From contig DHHC01000002.1 in assembly GCA_002403095.1 (NCBI GenBank), positions 13,463 to 27,154 on the forward strand: a stretch of 13,692 nucleotides of DNA. Reading direction: 5' to 3'. Below the pieces are notes generated by a model. It worked only from the letters and a program-made list of their open reading frames with translations, was not told the DNA's origin and did no database searches. The stretch is from Leptolinea sp. UBA4782 (GTDB lineage: Bacteria > Chloroflexota > Anaerolineae > Anaerolineales > Anaerolineaceae). The first letter of the stretch is position 1. The number at the start of each line of letters is the position of its first letter. Of the stretch, positions 7,737 to 13,366 are shown piece after piece. The position numbers were made by a program, and so were the translations under genes.

Positions 7737-8850
7737 ATACCCGCCCCTGGGAGGCGGAGGCGGGCGGGTAGCACAAGACCTGAGCCGCGGCTTTGTGCAG
7801 CAGGGGCACCAGGTCAAACTAATCACCCCCTGGTTCAAGGATTTGCCTGGAACTGAAAACGATCAGGGTGTCGAGATAATCCGGATCAAGTCATCACGGT
7901 CCCAGCTCTTCAGGGCAGACCTGAAGGCCATGCTCGGGTTTGTATGGGCATCTTTTTGGAAAGGCATGCAAACCGCACGCCAGTGGAAACCAGATGTCAT
8001 CCATATCCATTTCGCAGTCCCGGGTGGAGCAGCAGGGTATGCAATTTCCCTGCTGATCGGAATTCCATACGTGCTGACCGCCCACCTGGGGGATGTCCCC
8101 GGCGGGGTACCCGAAAAGACCGGGAAATGGTTCAGGTGGATATTTCCATTTACCCCTGTAATCTGGAAGAAAGCGCACCAGGTTGTTGCCGTCAGTGAAT
8201 TCACCCGCAGCCTGGCGCTAAAGAAATACCCGGTTCCAATTCGGGTCATTCCAAACGGGGTGGACCTGGATGCCCTTGATCCCGGCATCATCAAAGCCAA
8301 CACCCCTCCCGTGGTTGTTTTTGCTGGCAGGTTTGTGCCCCAAAAGAACCCCCTGCAGATCATCCGCAGCCTTGCTGAAGTCAACGATCTGCGCTGGAAG
8401 GCTGTCCTCATCGGAGATGGCGCCATGCGCCCAGAGATCGAGAGCGAAATTGATGCGCATGGTTTAGCTTCAAGGTTCACTCTGCCCGGGTGGCTGAAAC
8501 CTGAAGAAGTAATCGAGTGGTTCCGTAAGTCAGATATCCTGTTTATGCCCTCCCTCTCGGAAGGGCTGCCAGTGGTCGGCGTGCAAGGTCTGGCTATGGG
8601 GCTGGCAATGGTGCTGAGCGATGCAGGCGGCAATCCGGAGCTGGTGGTACCAGGCCGGAACGGTTATCTGATTCCGCAGGGGAAGAATACGGATTATGCC
8701 GGTGGTTTGAGAAGCCTGCTCAGCAATCTACAGGCGCTGCAAGATGCGCGTCTCTTCAGCCGGCAGCATGCCAAAAACTTTGACCTGAACGCTGTGGTAA
8801 AATCCTACCTGGATGTCCTGCAGCAAGCAGGTGCAGGGAGAGAAAAATGA
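7711..8850 (+). CDS. GT4-family glycosyltransferase
   Basis: 379 residues with a GT-B fold. The N-terminal Rossmann domain begins MRILVLCHEYPPLGGGGGRV with a glycine-rich acceptor loop, and contains DVIHIHFAVPGG and TAHLGDVPG. The C-terminal donor domain has VVVFAGRFVPQKN (Arg207, Lys212), LIGDG (233-237), LPGWL and PSLSEGLPVVGVQGLAMG. These are GT4 (glycogen synthase/PimA-like) hallmarks of a cytoplasmic retaining enzyme using a nucleotide or phospho-sugar. Oddity: the second Glu of the usual E-x7-E donor motif is Gln292 (first is Glu284). The start at ATG 7711 lies inside the GT2 gene. The longer frame to 7627 would add a proline-rich out-of-frame copy of GT2 sequence, so I reject it. The weak ribosome site and the overlap suggest translational coupling. 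The stop overlaps the next start as ATGA. Confidence 0.88.
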   Translation: MRILVLCHEYPPLGGGGGRVAQDLSRGFVQQGHQVKLITPWFKDLPGTENDQGVEIIRIKSSRSQLFRADLKAMLGFVWASFWKGMQTARQWKPDVIHIHFAVPGGAAGYAISLLIGIPYVLTAHLGDVPGGVPEKTGKWFRWIFPFTPVIWKKAHQVVAVSEFTRSLALKKYPVPIRVIPNGVDLDALDPGIIKANTPPVVVFAGRFVPQKNPLQIIRSLAEVNDLRWKAVLIGDGAMRPEIESEIDAHGLASRFTLPGWLKPEEVIEWFRKSDILFMPSLSEGLPVVGVQGLAMGLAMVLSDAGGNPELVVPGRNGYLIPQGKNTDYAGGLRSLLSNLQALQDARLFSRQHAKNFDLNAVVKSYLDVLQQAGAGREK

Positions 8851-9155
8851 GTATTTTCCAGGACCTGTTTGGCAGCTGGCCGTGCTCACCGGATAACCGC
8901 CCTGAAGTCGATAAACTGTACAGGCAGCTGGTGCAAATTGGCAAACGGGATGGTTTTCTTTCAGAACGGCCCGGCGGGCTGTTCAACCCGCAATGCCGTA
9001 ACATCGAAGCCAGGCAAATTGGGCAGCGCCTGTATACTATCGGGAGCGTGCCATTGCTGGACCGCGTGATGCAGAAGATCCGCCGGCCCCTGGGAAAAGA
9101 GTTGAGCTCCCACCTGGAATACTGCTGGGCTGAGACGGGCGACTGGTTGAAATAA
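8847..9155 (+). CDS. Conserved-looking small protein of unknown function at the end of the glycosyltransferase operon
   Basis: 102 residues, soluble, no signal peptide or membrane segment. The start shares ATGA with the GT4 stop, with GGGAG (8836-8840) 6 nt upstream, so it is almost certainly translated. Composition is mixed and protein-like: an N-terminal segment with WPCSPDNRPEVDKLYRQL, a middle with ARQIGQRLYTIG, and a helical end LLDRVMQKIRRPLGKELSSH closing with LEYCWAETGDWL. The pattern of a helix followed by E-x2-W-x3-G-x-W recalls short uncharacterised proteins I have seen in Chloroflexota and cyanobacteria, but I cannot name a family. Three cysteines are present (residues 13, 50 and 93), not arranged as a clear metal site. 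A role with the upstream glycosyltransferases is only suggested by operon position. Confidence 0.75.
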   Translation: MSIFQDLFGSWPCSPDNRPEVDKLYRQLVQIGKRDGFLSERPGGLFNPQCRNIEARQIGQRLYTIGSVPLLDRVMQKIRRPLGKELSSHLEYCWAETGDWLK

Positions 9156-9194
9156 GCGGGAATAATCTTCAACAGACTGGACTGCATAATAAAA

Positions 9195-9228
9195 AACATC
9201 CCTTTTGTCGTTGAACAAAAGGGATGTT
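9195..9228. terminator. Bidirectional intrinsic terminator between convergent operons
   Basis: A perfect 14-bp inverted repeat has arms 9195-9208 (AACATCCCTTTTGT) and 9215-9228 with a 6-nt loop. On the minus strand it is followed by a U-rich run (TTTTATTAT, plus 9194 down to 9186), making a good terminator for the aminotransferase gene, which stops 22 nt before it. On the plus strand the trailing CTTGTTATT is weaker but still T-rich. It sits 39 nt after the 102-residue gene. Confidence 0.85.
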
Positions 9229-9249
9229 CTTGTTATTGGTTCTGCTCCA

Positions 9250-10317
9250 TTACTGCCTGGTGAAATCTTCCATACCCTGCAGCAGCTTCTCGATATCTGC
9301 CAATTGGGTTTCACCCATGGTGGCGATGCGGATGGTCAGGTCTTTCAATTTCCCATATCCGTTTGCAATGCGCATATCGCGCTGCTGGAGGAACTTGTTC
9401 AGGTCGCCGACAACCCAATTCTGGCTGTTGTTGACAGTTACAACCGTCTTGGATCGGTACGGTTCTGCAGCCAGGGGTTCCATCCCATGATTGTGACACC
9501 ATTCCTGCACCCGGGCAGACATTGCCGCATGGCGGGCAAAACGGGCTGGCAGCCCTTCTGCCAGCATCCTGTCCAGCTGGACATCCAGGGCGTAGATCAG
9601 GGACATGGCAGGTGTCATGGGGGTGGAATCTTTCAGGCGGTGCTTTTCCATCAGCAGCAGGTCAAAATACCAGCCGCGGAAGGGGACCGTCTCAGCCTTT
9701 TGCATTGCCCTGTCGGAGGCTCCGCCGAATGCCAATCCTGGAGGCAGGGAGAAGCATTTCTGAGATGAGGTAAGCAGGAAATCGATGCCCCAGGCATCCA
9801 TTTCAATGTTTACGCCTGCCAGGGATGACACCGCATCTACAAGGATGAGAGTATCGGGGCTGACTTCCTGTACCACCTTGCACAGGTCTTTAACCGGGTT
9901 TTCAACACCAGTGGAGGTCTCATTATGCACAATAGTAACTGCTTCATAATGCTTTTTCTTGAGGGCATCTGCAAGCAGTTCCTGGGTAACTGCTTCCCCC
10001 CATTCAACATTCAGGGCATCAGCGTTTTTCCCGTTACTCTGGGCAACCTTGTACCAGCGTTCAGCAAATGCGCCATTCACACAGCACAGAACGGTATCAT
10101 TGACGAAATTCCTGATGCCTGCTTCCTGTAAACCGGACCCGGAGCTGGATGCCTGGAAGACACGGTATTGTGTGGCAAATACGGTTTTCAGTTTTTCACC
10201 CGTACGCTGGAACATGGCTTCAAAATCCTTGCTGCGGTGGGGGATCATCGGCTTTGCCTGGGCAGCAAGAACCTCTGCAGCAACATCCACGGGACCCGGA
10301 ACGAACATATGTGACAT
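9250..10317 (-). CDS. Class V (PLP fold type I) aminotransferase, alanine/serine-glyoxylate aminotransferase-like
   Basis: 355-residue cytoplasmic PLP enzyme. The start MSHMFVPGPVDVAAEVLAAQ and then PMIPHRSKDFEAMF are the N-terminal hallmark of the alanine-glyoxylate/serine-pyruvate group. ASSSGSGLQEAGIRNF is the phosphate-binding loop, VDAVSSLAG carries the ring-nitrogen Asp161, and LTSSQKCFSLPPGLAF carries the probable Schiff-base Lys187. Relatives include AGXT, serine-glyoxylate aminotransferase, PucG and SerC-like phosphoserine transaminases. Substrate cannot be assigned from motifs; glycine/serine metabolism is the likeliest area. Length is slightly short for the family (usual 360-390). 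The ATG is well supported by AGGAGGT at 10322-10328. The next upstream gene on the strand stops 111 nt away, so a separate promoter is likely. Confidence 0.88.
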   Translation of the reverse strand: MSHMFVPGPVDVAAEVLAAQAKPMIPHRSKDFEAMFQRTGEKLKTVFATQYRVFQASSSGSGLQEAGIRNFVNDTVLCCVNGAFAERWYKVAQSNGKNADALNVEWGEAVTQELLADALKKKHYEAVTIVHNETSTGVENPVKDLCKVVQEVSPDTLILVDAVSSLAGVNIEMDAWGIDFLLTSSQKCFSLPPGLAFGGASDRAMQKAETVPFRGWYFDLLLMEKHRLKDSTPMTPAMSLIYALDVQLDRMLAEGLPARFARHAAMSARVQEWCHNHGMEPLAAEPYRSKTVVTVNNSQNWVVGDLNKFLQQRDMRIANGYGKLKDLTIRIATMGETQLADIEKLLQGMEDFTRQ

Positions 10318-10428
10318 AATGACCTCCTGAGTTAATTTAGATGTGGTAAACCTGATCTTTGAGAGTTAATACCAGATAATAACAGCAGGATCACCCAGCA
10401 TGCGCCTGGTGCCAGCCGCTGTCTTTAC
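10318..10428. other. Intergenic region with paired 8-nt repeats upstream of the aminotransferase gene
   Basis: GAGTTAAT occurs twice in direct orientation, at 10329-10336 and 10363-10370 (34 nt apart). The first touches the aminotransferase ribosome site. Read on the minus strand, the second overlaps a weak extended -10-like TGG-TATTAA (10374 down to 10366), which lacks the conserved final T. A GC-rich imperfect hairpin around 10394-10422 is not followed by a T run, so I do not call a terminator after the 73-residue gene. Confidence 0.3.
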
Positions 10429-10650
10429 CTACCGTAAAAAGAAAGTCAATACCACCAGGATCACGAAAAAAGTGCCAGCCAGGATGGCGATCCGGATCAA
10501 GTCTTTTTTAACTGGGGAATAATCCGGATTAAAACCGGTGATGCCATATCCTTTACCATTAGCGGCGGCAGCCGGCTGTTGAACCTCTACTTTGGCGGCC
10601 TTGCTGGCGGGCGTATAGCTATTTGACCTGCGTTTTGATTTCTTTGCCAT
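10429..10650 (-). CDS. Small tail-anchored membrane protein, function unknown
   Basis: 73 residues. The N-terminus is strongly basic (MAKKSKRRSN), followed by an Ala/Pro/Gln-rich flexible stretch (about 16-32), a short conserved-looking GYGITGFNPDYSPVKKDLIR segment, and a single membrane helix at about 51-72 running to the C-terminus. The positive-inside rule places the N-terminus in the cytoplasm with almost nothing outside. AGGAGA lies 5-6 nt before the ATG. It begins 21 nt after the sortase stop on the same strand, so co-transcription is likely. It has no sorting motif and is unlikely to be a sortase substrate. A membrane accessory role is possible, but no family is recognised. Confidence 0.75.
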   Translation of the reverse strand: MAKKSKRRSNSYTPASKAAKVEVQQPAAAANGKGYGITGFNPDYSPVKKDLIRIAILAGTFFVILVVLTFFLR

Positions 10651-10671
10651 TCTATCTCCTGATAATCGCGA

Positions 10672-11568
10672 TTACTGCTCTAAACTGGCGATAACCACGA
10701 TGCGTTTATTGCTAACCATATATGGATAACAAGATATTAATGTTACCACACCATCGCTGGTTGGAGCCATAACTTCTACCTGTGTCGGCTCAACAATCAT
10801 GGTGGATTCCACAGTATAAGTGAATGCTTGCTGGCTGGTATAAATGACCACGGAATCGCCTGGTTTAAGCTTGTCGAGGTTGCGGAAGATTTCCCCGAAT
10901 ACATCGTTGTGCGCCGAAAGAACCATATTGTCCGGTTCACCGGGATTGGCTGAACCGATGTGCTGGCCGACCCCCTTCTTAAGCTGTTCCCAGCCATCAC
11001 CCTGCACCACCGGCGCATCCACCTCGATTGCCGGGATCTGGATGCGCACTGCCTGGTTTGGGCCGCTGGTCGGCAGCGGCAGGTTTGCCAGGCTTTGCAC
11101 CAGCGGGCGCAAGTGTTCCGGGATTTCAGCATCATTCGGCTGGACACCACCGGGAGAATTGGGCGGGGTATGCCCAGAGGGCAGGATCACCGCTGTAATC
11201 AACGGAGTCGGCTCAATGGTAGGCTGGATGATCGCCTGGGCCACTTCCTGGTTCAAATTCCGCAGGACGTTGACGCCGTTGTAAAGCACAAACCCAAGCG
11301 CGATCACCGCCATGATTTCAATGACGAACAGGAAGCGGTCTAACCCGCTGTTCCGGGTTTTCTTCGTTTTGGGATTTTCTTCTTCCAGGAAGATTTCGTC
11401 TTCGCTTCTACCGGCATCCAGGTAAGGTTCGGGTGCATTGACCCGTACTACACGCCCGGTTTCCCTGAAGTGGTTGATACGCGCTTCACGTTCCTTGCGT
11501 TCTTTTTCCACAAGCAAACGGCGCAATTCTGCAACCGACAGGTCATCAATCGTTCGGCGGCGGGCCAT
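10672..11568 (-). CDS. Sortase-family cysteine transpeptidase with cytoplasmic N-terminal extension
   Basis: 298 residues. The C-terminal sortase domain (about 165-298) contains the catalytic triad: His220 in LSAHNDVFGE, Cys280 in VTLISCYPY and Arg289 in SNKRIVVIA. It also has RIQIPAIEVDAPVVQG and KLKPGDSVVIYT, typical of class D/E-like sortases. The class is not certain. A single membrane helix at about 79-100 anchors it, and a Pro/Thr-rich linker (about 112-150) leads to the outside domain. The 77-residue cytoplasmic N-terminus is charged and probably helical (SVAELRRLLVEKERKEREAR), longer than the short tails of typical sortases. Sortases cut sorting signals such as LPXTG and join the protein to the cell wall or to pilins. 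No substrate gene is seen in the window, and Chloroflexota envelopes differ from classic Gram-positive walls. The gene is divergent from rpsB and followed closely by the 73-residue gene. Confidence 0.9.
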   Translation of the reverse strand: MARRRTIDDLSVAELRRLLVEKERKEREARINHFRETGRVVRVNAPEPYLDAGRSEDEIFLEEENPKTKKTRNSGLDRFLFVIEIMAVIALGFVLYNGVNVLRNLNQEVAQAIIQPTIEPTPLITAVILPSGHTPPNSPGGVQPNDAEIPEHLRPLVQSLANLPLPTSGPNQAVRIQIPAIEVDAPVVQGDGWEQLKKGVGQHIGSANPGEPDNMVLSAHNDVFGEIFRNLDKLKPGDSVVIYTSQQAFTYTVESTMIVEPTQVEVMAPTSDGVVTLISCYPYMVSNKRIVVIASLEQ

Positions 11569-11579
11569 AATCTGGGCTG

Positions 11580-11606
11580 ATTATACTCCATTTCAATGTC
11601 TGACAA
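11580..11606 (-). promoter_or_regulatory. Candidate promoter for the sortase gene, very close to its start codon
   Basis: On the minus strand, TTGTCA (plus 11606-11601) and a perfect TATAAT (plus 11585-11580) are separated by 15 nt, which is shorter than ideal. The -10 lies only 11 nt before the ATG at 11568, giving a predicted leader of about 5 nt. No Shine-Dalgarno sequence lies between them. Confidence 0.45.
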
Positions 11607-11632
11607 ATACCAGCCTATTTGGTTGGGATTTG

Positions 11633-11641
11633 TGGTATACT
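11633..11641 (+). promoter_or_regulatory. rpsB: Extended -10 promoter for rpsB-tsf
   Basis: TGG is followed by TATACT (11636-11641), giving a start near 11648. No good -35 is present at 16-18 nt, in keeping with an extended -10. It lies in the 182-nt divergent region between sortase and rpsB. Confidence 0.5.
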
Positions 11642-11647
11642 TGCCCC

Positions 11648-11750
11648 GCTTAAAAATTCACACGCTTCTGTTTTGACCCGGCGTGCTGGCCTATTGTGGA
11701 CAGTTCGGGGCTGCAAGGAGGAAGCGGAGGAAAAACGCAAAGGAGAATAT
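11648..11750 (+). promoter_or_regulatory. rpsB: rpsB 5' leader, possible regulatory RNA
   Basis: A leader of about 100 nt would precede the rpsB ATG. It holds one 5-bp hairpin possibility, CACGC 11661-11665 with GCGTG 11681-11685 (15-nt loop), and three purine-rich Shine-Dalgarno-like segments (AAGGAGG 11715-11721, CGGAGG 11725-11730, AAAGGAG 11739-11745). The last, 5 nt from the ATG, is the working ribosome site. S2 represses its own operon in several bacteria through leader RNA, but I do not recognise a known leader motif here. Confidence 0.3.
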
Positions 11751-12671
11751 ATGGCATCTGTAATTTCCATGAAAGCTCTGTTGGAAAGCGGTGTTCATTT
11801 CGGACACCGGACCAACAAGTGGAACCCGTTGATGAAGCCTTACATCTTCACTGAACGGAATGGCATCCACATTATCGACCTCCAGCAAACAGTAAAATGC
11901 ATTAATACCGCATACAACCTGGTCCGCGACACCGTAATGAACGGCGGGTATGTGATGTTTGTTGGAACCAAACGCCAGGCGCAGGAAACCGTCCGCGAAG
12001 AAGCTATCCGCTGCGGAATGCCCTACGTTACCGAACGCTGGCTGGGCGGTATGATTACCAACTGGTCAACCATCTATCAGCGTATTATGGAACTCGAACG
12101 CCTTGAACGGCTGCGTGACAGCGGCGATATCAACCGCTTGACCAAAAAGGAAGGCCTGTTGATCGACCGTGAGATCCGCCGGCTCGAGACTCGCCTGAGC
12201 GGTGTGCGCAATATGACCCGCCTGCCCGAATTGATCTTCGTGGTGGATGTCACCCGCGAAGCAACTGCCTTGCATGAAGCGAACCTGAAAAACATCCCCG
12301 TGATCGCCCTGGTAGATACCAACTGCGATCCGCGCGGTGTGGATTATGTCATCCCCTCCAATGATGATGCCATCCGCGCCATTAAACTGCTCGTCTCCAA
12401 GATTGCCGACGCTGCCATCGAAGGAAAAGGCATGCGCAAGGATGAGGACCTGGGTGAAGCTGGTGCTGCTGCCGAACGTCAGGCTGTTTACACATCTGAG
12501 GGCGGCACCTATGTGGAAGCTGAAGTTGAGCTGAACGACGATGAACTGCTTGGCTCATCCACCCTGGCAAAGATTACCAGCAGCAAACCCGGTGTCAAAG
12601 AAGACTCCAAACTGGATGAGTCTGAAACCGCTGCTGCCTCCGAAGAAGCGGTAACTGCTGAAAACGAGTAA
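11751..12671 (+). CDS. rpsB: 30S ribosomal protein S2 with acidic C-terminal extension
   Basis: 306 residues. The S2 core (1-228) shows all family landmarks: MKALLESGVHFGHRT, NPLMKPYIFTERNGIHIIDL, FVGTKRQAQ, ERWLGGMITNW, and PVIALVDTNCDPRGVDYVIP followed by SNDDAIRAI. S2 joins late to the 30S subunit near the head-body junction and helps S1 docking and mRNA binding in well-studied bacteria. The last ~75 residues (about 232-306) are rich in Glu, Asp, Ser and Ala with few hydrophobics and are probably disordered; bacterial S2 is usually 230-260 residues. ATG 11751 is chosen for the AAAGGAG site; the frame is open back to 11619 but has no supporting signal. It is followed by tsf after 33 nt. Confidence 0.97.
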   Translation: MASVISMKALLESGVHFGHRTNKWNPLMKPYIFTERNGIHIIDLQQTVKCINTAYNLVRDTVMNGGYVMFVGTKRQAQETVREEAIRCGMPYVTERWLGGMITNWSTIYQRIMELERLERLRDSGDINRLTKKEGLLIDREIRRLETRLSGVRNMTRLPELIFVVDVTREATALHEANLKNIPVIALVDTNCDPRGVDYVIPSNDDAIRAIKLLVSKIADAAIEGKGMRKDEDLGEAGAAAERQAVYTSEGGTYVEAEVELNDDELLGSSTLAKITSSKPGVKEDSKLDESETAAASEEAVTAENE

Positions 12672-12704
12672 CCCGTTTTCGTGTACACTATAGAAGGAAA
12701 AGAA

Positions 12705-13313
12705 ATGGCAATCTCAACTGAATTGATTAAACAACTTCGCGAAGCTACCGGCGCAGGCATCTCAGATTGTAAAAATGCCCTGGTAGAATCGGATGGCGAC
12801 CTCAAAAAAGCGCTGGATTTCCTGCGCGAAAAGGGCCTGGCGATGGCTGCCAAACGCTCAGAGCGCAAAGCCGCCGACGGCGTAGTTGAACTGTACTCGC
12901 ACGGAAACGGTCGTGTTGGTGTAATGGTTGAAGTGAACTGCGAAACAGATTTCGTCGGCCGTTCCGAAACATTCCGGAACTTTGCCCACGAGATCGCCTT
13001 GCAGATCGCAGCTACCTCCCCTGTTTACGTCCGCGAAGAAGACATTCCTGCTGATGTAATGGAACACGAAAAGAAGATCGCTGAAACCAAAGCACGCGAA
13101 GACGGCAAACCCGAAACGATCATTCCCCGCATTGTAGAAGGTTACCTGAGCAAGTTCAAGGATGATTTCGTCCTTCTGCGCCAGGCATACATCCGTGATG
13201 AATCCATGACCATTGAAAAACTGCTCAACCAGACGGTTGCAGCCCTGGGTGAGAACATCGTGATCCGGCGGTTTTCACGCTGGGCGCTCGGTGAAAGCAC
13301 AGAGGATTTTTAA
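12705..13313 (+). CDS. tsf: Elongation factor Ts (short form)
   Basis: 202 residues, the short EF-Ts type as in Thermus (about 196), compared with 283 in E. coli. It catalyses GDP release from EF-Tu. The N-terminal UBA-like module (1-45) has LIKQLREATGAGISDCKNAL. The core carries the EF-Tu-contacting TDFVGR (81-86), where most homologues have TDFVAR. The C-terminal part includes LLRQAYIRDESMTIEKLL, typical of the family. Start ATG 12705 has AAGGA (12694-12698) 6 nt upstream. The in-frame GTG at 12681 has no such site and would add eight residues. It is co-transcribed with rpsB, and the stop is followed at once by a strong terminator. Confidence 0.97.
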   Translation: MAISTELIKQLREATGAGISDCKNALVESDGDLKKALDFLREKGLAMAAKRSERKAADGVVELYSHGNGRVGVMVEVNCETDFVGRSETFRNFAHEIALQIAATSPVYVREEDIPADVMEHEKKIAETKAREDGKPETIIPRIVEGYLSKFKDDFVLLRQAYIRDESMTIEKLLNQTVAALGENIVIRRFSRWALGESTEDF

Positions 13314-13318
13314 AGTTG

Positions 13319-13346
13319 AAAAGCCAACCGAAAGGTTGGCTTTTTT
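13319..13346 (+). terminator. Intrinsic terminator between tsf and pyrH
   Basis: GCCAACC (13323-13329), a GAAA tetraloop (13330-13333) and GGTTGGC (13334-13340) form a 7-bp GC-rich stem. It is extended by four A-T pairs and followed by six Ts (13341-13346) and CTT. It is a textbook Rho-independent terminator 6 nt after the tsf stop and about 20 nt before the pyrH start. It either ends rpsB-tsf transcription or partly attenuates expression of pyrH. Confidence 0.88.
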
Positions 13347-13366
13347 CTTAATACTCGGAGGGAAAC

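Noticed and set aside
7863..8633. 256-codon open frame on the minus strand across the GT4 gene
   Set aside because: Shadow frame; Ser/Pro/Arg-rich with no motif, while the opposite strand holds a complete GT4.
9205..9768. 187-codon plus-strand open frame over the aminotransferase gene
   Set aside because: It begins inside the terminator hairpin and is antisense to the conserved PLP enzyme; its product has no recognisable features.
10394..10422. GC-rich hairpin downstream of the 73-residue gene as a terminator
   Set aside because: The stem has a mismatch and a two-base loop, and no T run follows on the minus strand.
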